Part shown: piece by piece, positions 28,798-36,657 of the stretch
Layout: each line of letters starts with the position of its first letter
Numbering within the stretch: the stretch's first letter is position 1
Source: Bradyrhizobium sp. SZCCHNS1050
Lineage (GTDB): Bacteria; Pseudomonadota; Alphaproteobacteria; Rhizobiales; Xanthobacteraceae
Assembly (NCBI RefSeq): GCF_032484785.1
Contig: NZ_JAUETR010000001.1
Coordinates: forward strand, 496,001 to 560,000
DNA length: 64,000 nucleotides
Direction of reading: 5' to 3'
Program-made: the position numbers and the translations under genes
Notes under the pieces: generated by a model
The model's input: the letters and a program-made list of their open reading frames with translations, nothing else
Databases searched by the model: none
Told to the model about the DNA's origin: nothing

Positions 28798-29634
28798 ATG
28801 GTTGAGACCCTCGATAAGCCCAATGCAAATGCGACCGCGAGCGCAGCCCCCCTGCTCTCCGTCCGCAACATCGAGGTCGTCTATGACGACGTCATCCTGG
28901 TGCTGCGCGGCCTCAGCCTCGACGTGCCCAAGGGCGCGATCGTTGCGCTGCTCGGCGCCAACGGCGCCGGCAAGTCGACGACGCTGAAGGCGATCTCCGG
29001 CCTGTTGAAAACCGAGGACGGCGAGGTCACGCGCGGCGAGATCATGTTCGACGGCACGCGCATCGACGGCATCGATCCGGAGAAGATCGTCCGCCGCGGC
29101 ATCTTCCAGGTCATGGAGGGCCGCCGCATCGTCTCCGACATGACGTCGCTGGAGAACCTCAAGCTCGGGGCGTTCACGCGATCCGATCGCGAGGTCAACA
29201 GTGACATCGAGATGGTGTTCAACTATTTCCCGCGGCTGAAGGAACGCACCGGCCTTGCGGGTTATCTTTCCGGCGGCGAACAGCAGATGCTGGCGATCGG
29301 ACGGGCGCTGATGGCGCGGCCGAAGATGATCCTGATGGATGAGCCGTCGATGGGCCTGTCGCCGCTGCTGGTGAAGGAAGTGTTCGCGATCATCAAGGAG
29401 ATCAACAGGGATCTCGGCGTCACCATCCTGCTGGTCGAGCAGAATGCGCGCGCGGCGCTGTCGGTGGCCAGCCACGGCTACATCATGGAACAGGGAAAGG
29501 TGGTGCTCGACGGCACCGCCGACAGCTTGCGCGACAACGAGGACGTCAAGGAATTCTACCTCGGCGGCGCCGGCGACCAGCGCAAGAGCTTCAAGAACCT
29601 GAAGAGCTTCAAGCGGCGGAAGCGGTGGCTGTAG
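28798..29634 (+). CDS. livF: Liv-type ABC transporter ATPase LivF
   Basis: A 278-residue ATPase with Walker A GANGAGKST, signature LSGGEQQMLAIGRAL, Walker B MILMDEPSMGLSP and LVEQNARAAL. It carries about 20 extra N-terminal residues and a basic C-terminal tail (KSFKNLKSFKRRKRWL) not usual for LivF. It completes the second Liv transporter. Confidence 0.92.
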   Translation: MVETLDKPNANATASAAPLLSVRNIEVVYDDVILVLRGLSLDVPKGAIVALLGANGAGKSTTLKAISGLLKTEDGEVTRGEIMFDGTRIDGIDPEKIVRRGIFQVMEGRRIVSDMTSLENLKLGAFTRSDREVNSDIEMVFNYFPRLKERTGLAGYLSGGEQQMLAIGRALMARPKMILMDEPSMGLSPLLVKEVFAIIKEINRDLGVTILLVEQNARAALSVASHGYIMEQGKVVLDGTADSLRDNEDVKEFYLGGAGDQRKSFKNLKSFKRRKRWL

Positions 29635-29647
29635 CCGAACTCTCTCC

Positions 29648-29735
29648 TCGTCATGGCCGGGCTTGACCCGGCCATCCACGCACGAGCCGCAACGACGAAC
29701 GACGTGGATGCCCGGGACAAGCCCGGGCATGACGA
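29648..29735. repeat. Intergenic palindromic repeat, family D (copy 2)
   Basis: CGTCATGGCCGGGCTTGACCC at the left and GGACAAGCCCGGGCATGACGA (split arms) at the right are inverted, with an inner ATCCACG/CGTGGAT pair. It separates livF from the PaaK-like gene. Confidence 0.85.
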
Positions 29736-29760
29736 CCGCAAGATTCAAGGACTGGGTACG

Positions 29761-30981
29761 ATGACCCACTACGACGCCCTCGAAACCCGTGATCCCGCAG
29801 CCCGCGAGCAGGATCTGTTCGGGCGCCTGCCCGACGTGCTGCACGCGGCGATGAAGGCGCCGGCCTATGCCGCGCTGCTGCAGGGCATCGATCCCCAGGA
29901 CATCACGACGCGCGCTAAGCTCGCGCAACTGCCGGTGCTGCGCAAATCCGAGCTGCCTGCCCTGCACAAGGCGGCCCCGCCATTCGGCGGCTTCGTCGCG
30001 CAGGCGCCCGGCGCGTTCTCGCGTCTGTTCACGTCGCCCGGGCCGATCTTCGAACCGGAGGCGGCGCACAGCGATCCCTGGCGCGGCGCCCGCGCCCTGT
30101 TCGCCTCGGGCTTCCGCAGCGGCGATGTCGTGCTCAACACCTTCAGCTATCACCTCACGCCCGGCGGCTTCATCTTCGACGCCTCGGCGCGCGCGCTCGG
30201 CTGCGCGGTGATCCCGGCTGGCCCGGGCAACACCGAGGCGCAGTTCGAGCTGATCGAGGCCTATCGCCCGATCGGCTACAGCGGCACGCCCGACTTCCTG
30301 AAGATCCTGCTCGACGGCGCCGCCAGCGCCGGCCGCGACGTGTCCTCGCTCAAGCGCGCGCTGGTGTCGGGCGCGGCGTTCCCGCCGTCGCTGCAGGCCG
30401 AGATCAAGGCGCGCGGCATCGATGCCTATCAGGCGTTCGGCACCGCCGATCTCGGCATCGTCGCCTATGAGACCGCAGCGCGCGACGGCATGGTCGTCAA
30501 CGAGGACCTGATCTTGGAGATCGTCCGCCCCGGCACCGGCGATCCGGTGACGCCAGGCGATGTCGGCGAGATCGTCGTCACCTCGCTCGATCGCCACCAT
30601 CCCTGGATTCGCCTTGCCCTCGGCGACCTCACCGCCACCCTGCCCGGCACCAGCGCCTGCGGCCGCACCAACATGCGCATCAAGGGCTGGATGGGCCGCG
30701 CCGACCAGACCACCAAGATCAAGGGCATGTTCGTGCGCCCCGAGCAGGTCGCCGAGATCGGCAAGCGCCACCCGGAGCTCGGCCGCCTCCGCCTGGTCGT
30801 CACCCGCGCCGGCGAGACCGATGCGATGACGCTGAAGGCGGAATGCGCCTCGCCATCAGATGGCCTGCAGGACGCGCTCGCCGCCAGCCTGCGCAACATC
30901 ACCAAGCTCGGCGGCAGCATCGAGCTGATCACACCAGGCACGCTGCCCAACGACGGCAAGGTGATCGCCGACGAGCGGTGA
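29761..30981 (+). CDS. Phenylacetate-CoA ligase-like (PaaK family) protein with altered P-loop
   Basis: A 406-residue adenylating-enzyme homologue. Late family motifs are present: AFGTADLGIVAYE (adenine-binding region), LALGDLTA, KIKGMFVRPEQVAEI and the C-terminal Lys in LPNDGKVIADE. However, where PaaK has SSGTTGKPT, this protein reads LFTSPGPIFEPE around residue 90, so the phosphate-binding loop is not recognisable. It may still bind a CoA ester or aryl acid, or adenylate poorly. The gene follows the Liv-ligase module on the same strand, suggesting a shared catabolic role. The ATG at 29761 follows the repeat. Confidence 0.78.
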   Translation: MTHYDALETRDPAAREQDLFGRLPDVLHAAMKAPAYAALLQGIDPQDITTRAKLAQLPVLRKSELPALHKAAPPFGGFVAQAPGAFSRLFTSPGPIFEPEAAHSDPWRGARALFASGFRSGDVVLNTFSYHLTPGGFIFDASARALGCAVIPAGPGNTEAQFELIEAYRPIGYSGTPDFLKILLDGAASAGRDVSSLKRALVSGAAFPPSLQAEIKARGIDAYQAFGTADLGIVAYETAARDGMVVNEDLILEIVRPGTGDPVTPGDVGEIVVTSLDRHHPWIRLALGDLTATLPGTSACGRTNMRIKGWMGRADQTTKIKGMFVRPEQVAEIGKRHPELGRLRLVVTRAGETDAMTLKAECASPSDGLQDALAASLRNITKLGGSIELITPGTLPNDGKVIADER

Positions 30982-31120
30982 AGTCCTCGCGTTGTTCCCG
31001 TATAGCAGGAAGCCCTGCGCCAGCGGCATGAGCGGGGCGGCCCGCACCGCCCGCACGCAATTGTCGCCTCCCGCGCGCTCTCCTATACAGCCATGTCACG
31101 TTCTCTCGGAGTTCGTCCGC

Positions 31121-32311
31121 ATGGCCTTTCCGCGCGCGTCCAAAGCCCTGTCCCGCTTCACCGTCCTCGATTTGACGCGGGTGCGCGCCGGCCCGACCTG
31201 CGCGCGGCAGTTCGCCGATTGGGGCGCCAACGTCATCAAGATCGACGCCATGATGGAGGATGGTGGCGAGGCCCTGGGCGGCCCGCGCCGCGGTTCCGAC
31301 TTCCAGAACCTGCATCGCAACAAGCGCGCGATGACGCTCAACTTGAAAGACCCAAAGGGCGTCGAGGTGTTCATGCGGCTGGCCAAGCGGGCCGATGTCG
31401 TCATCGAGAACTATCGCCCTGATGTGAAGACCAAGCTCGGCATCGACTACGAGGCCGTGCGCAACGTCAATCCGCGCATCGTCTATGGCAGCATCTCCGG
31501 TTTCGGCCAGGACGGCCCCTATGCGAAGCGGCCGGGCTTCGATCAGATCGCGCAGGGCATGGGCGGGCTGATGTCGATCACCGGCGCGCCTGGCGAGGGC
31601 CCGATGCGCGCGGGCATCCCGATCGCCGATCTCTCCGCAGGCCTGTCCTGCGCGATGGGCATCCTCACCGCGCTGCTCGAGCGCGAGGTCTCCGGTGAGG
31701 GCCAGTGGGTGCAGACGTCGTTGTTGCAGGCGCAGATCTTCATGCTCGACTTCCAGGCCGCACGCTGGCTGATGGAGAAGGAGGTCGCCCCTCAAGCCGG
31801 CAACAACCATCCGACCAGCATTCCGACCGGCGTGTTCAAGACTTCCGACGGCTACATCAACATCGCCGCCACGGGGGGGCGGATCTGGGAGCGGCTGTGC
31901 CAGACGCTCGGCGCGCCCGAATGGATCGACAATCCGGACTACGCGACCGCGCCGGCGCGCTCCAAGAACCGCGATGCGCTCAACGCCGAGATCAATGCGC
32001 GCACGCTGGCGAAGACGAGCGAGCAATGGGTCGCCGAGCTCAATGCCGCCGGCGTGCCCTGCGGGCCGATCTACGCGATCGATCAGATGTTCGAGGACCC
32101 GCAGGTGAAGCATCTCGGCATGGCGCAGCAGGTCGCCAGCGACGACGGCCGCGACATCACGCTGGTGGCGCAGCCCTTCACCTTGTCGCGCACGCCGAGC
32201 CGGATGGCGGCACGGCCGCCCGAGTTCGGCGAGCAGACTGAGGAGATCCTCTCCGAGTTCGGCTTCACCGATGGCGAGATCGCCGATCTCCGGCTGCACC
32301 GCGTCGTGTGA
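31121..32311 (+). CDS. CaiB/BaiF family (class III) CoA-transferase
   Basis: A 396-residue cytoplasmic enzyme that exchanges CoA between acyl groups through an aspartyl-CoA thioester. The catalytic Asp170 lies in PIADLSAG, matching Asp169 of formyl-CoA transferase. Other family segments are VLDLTRVRAGPTCARQFADWGANVIKID (in two parts) and GSISGFGQDGPY. The start at 31121 fits the family N-terminus. Together with the upstream ligase and PaaK-like protein it suggests catabolism of an organic acid as CoA thioesters; the donor and acceptor are unknown. Confidence 0.92.
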   Translation: MAFPRASKALSRFTVLDLTRVRAGPTCARQFADWGANVIKIDAMMEDGGEALGGPRRGSDFQNLHRNKRAMTLNLKDPKGVEVFMRLAKRADVVIENYRPDVKTKLGIDYEAVRNVNPRIVYGSISGFGQDGPYAKRPGFDQIAQGMGGLMSITGAPGEGPMRAGIPIADLSAGLSCAMGILTALLEREVSGEGQWVQTSLLQAQIFMLDFQAARWLMEKEVAPQAGNNHPTSIPTGVFKTSDGYINIAATGGRIWERLCQTLGAPEWIDNPDYATAPARSKNRDALNAEINARTLAKTSEQWVAELNAAGVPCGPIYAIDQMFEDPQVKHLGMAQQVASDDGRDITLVAQPFTLSRTPSRMAARPPEFGEQTEEILSEFGFTDGEIADLRLHRVV

Positions 32312-32478
32312 GCAGGTGCAATATGACCAAGCTGCGGCATCCCGCCGCTGTGGCCCAGATGTCACCACGTTGGAACTTCGACCTGGGCGGGATTGAGGCC
32401 AGAGGGAGACCGCGTTAATCTCTTCGCATCAGTTGATCGCGGACCCCTTCGGCCCGCGCGTGTGAGGAGTAGCCTTCC

Positions 32479-32640
32479 ATGAGCGCGACGGAATTGAACG
32501 AGTTTCTGACGGCGATGGACATGGTGCGCGACGTCAACGCGGCCGCTCTGAATCACGTCGGCGTTCTGCCGTTCGACGAAACGATGCTCGACAATGAGTC
32601 CGACTGGTACCACATGCCGGTTGCGGAGAAGGCCCACTGA
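32479..32640 (+). CDS. Small hypothetical protein (53 aa) with its own terminator
   Basis: I do not recognise it. The 53-residue chain starts MSATELNEFL, has an amphipathic N-terminal helix, then an acidic C-terminal half (FDETMLDNESDWYHMP). It has no signal peptide or cysteine. GAGGAG lies 9 bases before the ATG, and a good rho-independent terminator follows 50 bases after the stop, which together argue for a real monocistronic gene. It is 168 bases downstream of the CoA-transferase. Confidence 0.65.
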   Translation: MSATELNEFLTAMDMVRDVNAAALNHVGVLPFDETMLDNESDWYHMPVAEKAH

Positions 32641-32692
32641 GGCTGACTCGCCTCGGGTCCGCGCGCCCGCTGACCTGCATCATCTTTGCTCG

Positions 32693-32732
32693 AAGCCTTC
32701 GTTCCGAAAGCCGGACGGAGGCTTTTTCTTTT
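32693..32732 (+). terminator. Rho-independent terminator of the 53-aa gene
   Basis: AAGCCTTCGTTCCG pairs with CCGGACGGAGGCTT (minor mismatches) and is followed by TTTTTCTTTT on the plus strand. Confidence 0.75.
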
Positions 32733-32775
32733 CGAGGGCGACGGGATGAGCTGCGAACTCTGATCCACCGAACGC

Positions 32776-32803
32776 AAAAAAAAGCCCGACGCACGCGCCG
32801 GGC
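32776..32803 (-). terminator. Leftward rho-independent terminator
   Basis: On the minus strand GCCCGGCG and CGTCGGGC form a stem with one internal mismatch, followed by eight T. It points away from the autotransporter and towards the 53-aa gene, so the two transcripts end facing each other about 45 bases apart. Confidence 0.7.
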
Positions 32804-32905
32804 AAGGTGATCGTCTCGGGAGGAAACATCAGGGCGCGATGACCAGAGATCAGGCACCGCGCGTGAGCAGAACGATATCTGCCCATGAATGGAGCCTATC
32901 ACCGC
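32776..32905 (-). ncRNA. Candidate small RNA on the minus strand
   Basis: A clear terminator faces left (next entry) but no leftward protein gene with a ribosome site precedes it. Upstream on the minus strand TTGTGT and CATTTT are roughly spaced like a promoter near 32915-32935, which would give a transcript of about 110-130 bases. The predicted RNA contains TTTCCTCCCGAG, complementary to a Shine-Dalgarno sequence, ahead of the terminator stem. The 5' end is a guess. Confidence 0.35.
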
Positions 32906-33476
32906 TCTGCCTAAAATGCTGTCATCGCAAAGACACAACCTCTGGAGAAGCACCGGACGGCTTCGAACATCGGTACGATTGTTTTGGTGTTCCCAGCCAA
33001 GTCCTATCCACCACAATCCGCGAACCAATTACGGCATGGTCCCAATCAGAAACTCGCAACTGATGCCGATGGTCGTGGGAGCCTCAGCGTGTGGCCTGTT
33101 CACCCGCCGCGTTTGGTCTGCTCGGTCCGCGAGGCTGACGCGCAGGGAGAATCTGGGCAATTCAGGTGCTCGTCGCGGTCTATCCGCAGCGTTTGAGGCA
33201 GGATCGCTGATGCCACAGCCCATGCTGCACAAGCCCGCCGCATGCGCGCCATTCGGTTGCGGAACGACCACGCACAACCGGAGGCGGAGGCTGGTTCGTA
33301 TCGAATGTTGCACGACGGTCACAGGCAGCGACGAACTTAGGCCGTCTCGAAATCCACCCAAAAAATCACAGTACCCGCCGAGGCGATCTTGGCTGCGATA
33401 TGCCGTCTGGCACGATTGGAGGCGCCTGACGGCGCCTGCACGACATGGATTCAATCGCGAAGATGCAAAGGCTGAC
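32806..33476. other. Gene-free leader upstream of the autotransporter
   Basis: Apart from the candidate small RNA at its left end I see no supported gene. The autotransporter frame stays open far to the left, but the translated stretch before 33477 is basic, Arg/Pro/Cys-rich and unlike a signal peptide, so I read it as untranslated. A GGCGCC-N4-GGCGCC hairpin lies about 45-60 bases before the chosen start. Confidence 0.5.
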
Positions 33477-36400
33477 GTGCTGATCGCAAACCGATCCGGT
33501 CCCCATACGGTCTCGCGCTCGAGGCGGTTGTGCTGGTTGTCAGCGGCCGCGCTGGTCACCCCGGTGCTTGCGGCGGCGCCAGCCGTTGCGCAGGCCACCA
33601 GAGGCGGCGCCGGCGGCAGCAGCCAGGACACCTTCGCCAATGGCGGTGCCAGCTCGGCCACGGCCGTTGGAAATGTCGGCGCCAATGCACCTATTCCTAC
33701 CCGAGGCGGCGGCGGTGGCGGCGCCGGCACACTCGGCGGGGCCGGCGGCAGCGATTCGACCGGTGCCGCACCGGGTGGCAGCGGCGGGATCGGTCCGGGC
33801 GCCAACGGACTAAGCGGTCAAAGCGGCTTCTCGATTCACAGCGGAGGCGGAGGTGGCGGTGGCGCACATGGCGCCGTCGTAACCACGGACACGAGCAACT
33901 CCGCAGCGCTGTCCGGCGGCAATGGTGGACGTGGCGGCGCCACCACCGGGGATTTCGGCGGTGGCGGCGGCGGCGCCGGCGGATACGGGGTGGTCGTCGA
34001 TGGCAACGGGCTCACCTACAGCAATGGCAGCAGCATCACGGGAGGCAAGGGCGGCAATGGCGGCGCGGCTGCCTCGCTAAATGTCGTCGTGAATGGCTGG
34101 GGCGGCAATGGCGGCCAGGGCGGTTACGGTATCTTTCTGACGGGAAGCAGCGTCGTGCTGAACAACGCCGGCACCATCAAAGGCGGTGGCGGCGGAAATG
34201 GTGGTGACGCGCCATCCAGCACCCAACCGAATGCGAGTGGCGACGGTGGTAGTGGTGCCGCCGGCGTCGCCTTCGCCGCGGGCGGCACGCTGATCAACTC
34301 CGGCACCATCACCGGCGGCGACGCAGGCGTGGCCGGCGCGACGGATACCAGTCACTCCGGCACGGCTGGAACGGCCGGTACGGGCGTCATCGGCGCCAAT
34401 CTCGCGATCATCAACAGCGGCACGATCTCGCGCGGTAACGGCTTCGGATTGTTCGCGGCCCCCGCCGCCATCAGCTTCACCGGCGGCAGCAACGTGCTGG
34501 AGATCTGGGCGAGCTCGATCATCAATGGCAACGTCGTCGGCACCGGCACCGATACGTTCCGGCTCGGTGGCGCCGCGAACGGCAGCTTCGACGTTTCCAC
34601 GATCGGCGCGACCGCACAATTCCAGGGCTTCTCGAGTTTCGTGAAGACGGGCACCGCGACCTGGACGCTGACCGGCACGACGACCGCGGTTACGCCGTGG
34701 AGCATCAACCAGGGCGCGCTCGCGGTGTCATCAGATGCCAATCTCGGCGATGCTTCCGGCAGCGTGTCGTTCGGTGGCGGCACGCTGCAATATCTCGCCG
34801 GCTTCAGCTCCAGCCGGACCGTGACCCTCAATGCCGGCGGCGGCACGTTCGATACCAACGGCAACAACGCGACACTCAGCGGGACGATTTCGGGCACGGG
34901 GGGGCTCACCAAGGTCGGCGTAGGCATCCTGACCTTGTCAGGCACCAGCAGCTACACCGGGGCGACGACCATCGACGGCGGCGTGCTCGACGTCGAAGGT
35001 GCGATCACGAACACCTCTGGGGTGACCGTGAATGCCGGCGGCACGCTGACGGGTGCGGGTCTCGTCGATCCGCCGATGACGGTCGGCATCAATGCCGGCG
35101 GCACGCTGGCGCCGGGCAATGGCACCGCCGGCTCGTCGATGACCATCGTCGGCAATCTCGCCTTCCAGTCCGGTGCGTACTATCTGGTGCAGCTCGATCC
35201 GACCACGGCCTCATTCGCGAGCGTCACCGGAACGGCCACCCTCGGCGGCGCCACCGTCAACGCCGTGTTCGGCACCGGCGGCGGTTATATCGACAAGCGC
35301 TACACCATCCTGACCACGAGCGGCGGCATCTCGGGCGGCTTCGGATCGGTGGTGAAGACCAACCTGCCCTCCGGCTTCAAGACCAGCCTGAGCTACGACG
35401 CCAACAACGTCTATCTCGATCTGATCCTCGCCTTCGCCGTGCCCGGCGGACTCAACGGCAATCAGAAGACGGTCGGCGATACGCTGTCGGCGTTCTTCGA
35501 TCGCACCGGCGATATTCCCGTCGTGTTCGGCAAGTTGAACCAGGCGGGCCTCACGCAAGCGTCCGGCGAGAGCGCCACCGGCGTGCAACAGACCACGTTC
35601 AACGCCATGAGCCAGTTCGCCAGCCTGCTGACCGATCCCTTCGCACAAGGTCAAGCCAGCGGCGGGGGCGCGATCAGCTATGCTGACACATCCCGCAAGC
35701 GCACCGATGCTTTCGCGATGCTGACTGACGACAGGCCGGCCGAGTTTGCGCAGCGCTGGAATGTCTGGGCGGCGGGCTTCGGCGGCTCGCAAACGACCAG
35801 CGGCAATGCAGTCGTCGGCTCCAACGATACCACCAGCCGCATCGCCGGCACCGCCGTCGGCGCCGACTACCGGATCGCACCGCGCACGATTGCGGGCTTC
35901 GCGCTCGGCGGCGGCGGCACCAGCTTCAGCGTCAACGGCCTCGGCTCCGGCCGCTCCGATCTGTTCCAGGCCGGCGCCTATCTGCATCATCATATCGGCC
36001 CGAGCTATCTGAGAGCGGCCCTGGCCTATGGCTGGCAGGACGTCACCGCGGATCGCACCGTCACCATCTCCGGTGTCGACCGGCTGCGCGCGACCTATCA
36101 AGCCAATGCCTGGATCGGCCGCATCGAGGGCGGCACGCGCTTCGTCGCTCCCATAGGCGGCATCGGCCTGACGCCTTACGCGGCTGCGCAGGTGACGAGC
36201 CTGCGCCTACCGGCCTATGTGGAGCAGGCCATCTCCGGCACGTCGACCTTCGCACTGAGCTACACCGGCAAGACCGTCACCGACACACGCACCGAGTTCG
36301 GCCTGCGCACCGACAAGTCCTACGCGCTGGCAGACGGCGCGCTCACCTTGCGCGGCCGCCTCGCCTGGGCGCACGACTTCAATCCCGATCGTTCGGTCGC

Positions 36401-36596
36401 GGCGACGTTCCAGACGCTGCAGGGCGCAAGCTTCGTCGTCAACGGCGCCGCGCAGGCGCGCGACTCCGCGCTGACGACGACCTCGGTCGAGATGAGCTGG
36501 CAGAACGGCTGGAGCGCCATGGCGACGTTCGAAGGCGAGTTCTCGAGCGTCACCCGTTCCTATGCCGGCAAGGGCAGCGTGCGCTACTCGTGGTAG
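33477..36596 (+). CDS. Autotransporter (type V secretion) with Gly-rich passenger
   Basis: A 1039-residue outer-membrane autotransporter. The GTG at 33477 gives a long signal peptide (core LSAAALVTPVLAAAPAVAQA) and has AAAGG upstream. Residues 40-260 are a Gly-rich passenger (runs of GGxGG). A parallel beta-helix passenger follows, with a passenger-associated repeat GGLTKVGVGILTLSGTSSYT near residue 475. The last 280 residues are the autotransporter beta-barrel, ending in the Trp of GSVRYSW. I see no cysteine in the mature chain, as expected. An adhesin-like role is inferred; the gene stands alone. Confidence 0.9.
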   Translation: MLIANRSGPHTVSRSRRLCWLSAAALVTPVLAAAPAVAQATRGGAGGSSQDTFANGGASSATAVGNVGANAPIPTRGGGGGGAGTLGGAGGSDSTGAAPGGSGGIGPGANGLSGQSGFSIHSGGGGGGGAHGAVVTTDTSNSAALSGGNGGRGGATTGDFGGGGGGAGGYGVVVDGNGLTYSNGSSITGGKGGNGGAAASLNVVVNGWGGNGGQGGYGIFLTGSSVVLNNAGTIKGGGGGNGGDAPSSTQPNASGDGGSGAAGVAFAAGGTLINSGTITGGDAGVAGATDTSHSGTAGTAGTGVIGANLAIINSGTISRGNGFGLFAAPAAISFTGGSNVLEIWASSIINGNVVGTGTDTFRLGGAANGSFDVSTIGATAQFQGFSSFVKTGTATWTLTGTTTAVTPWSINQGALAVSSDANLGDASGSVSFGGGTLQYLAGFSSSRTVTLNAGGGTFDTNGNNATLSGTISGTGGLTKVGVGILTLSGTSSYTGATTIDGGVLDVEGAITNTSGVTVNAGGTLTGAGLVDPPMTVGINAGGTLAPGNGTAGSSMTIVGNLAFQSGAYYLVQLDPTTASFASVTGTATLGGATVNAVFGTGGGYIDKRYTILTTSGGISGGFGSVVKTNLPSGFKTSLSYDANNVYLDLILAFAVPGGLNGNQKTVGDTLSAFFDRTGDIPVVFGKLNQAGLTQASGESATGVQQTTFNAMSQFASLLTDPFAQGQASGGGAISYADTSRKRTDAFAMLTDDRPAEFAQRWNVWAAGFGGSQTTSGNAVVGSNDTTSRIAGTAVGADYRIAPRTIAGFALGGGGTSFSVNGLGSGRSDLFQAGAYLHHHIGPSYLRAALAYGWQDVTADRTVTISGVDRLRATYQANAWIGRIEGGTRFVAPIGGIGLTPYAAAQVTSLRLPAYVEQAISGTSTFALSYTGKTVTDTRTEFGLRTDKSYALADGALTLRGRLAWAHDFNPDRSVAATFQTLQGASFVVNGAAQARDSALTTTSVEMSWQNGWSAMATFEGEFSSVTRSYAGKGSVRYSW

Positions 36597-36657
36597 GAGC
36601 GGCGTAGCCGATCGAGCGCAGGCGTCCAGCTGGCAGGGGTGATCAGCGACAACCGTA

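Noticed and set aside
32889..33476. Upstream 196-codon extension of the autotransporter
   Set aside because: The translation is basic with many Cys and Pro, unlike an exported passenger, and a good signal peptide starts at 33477.
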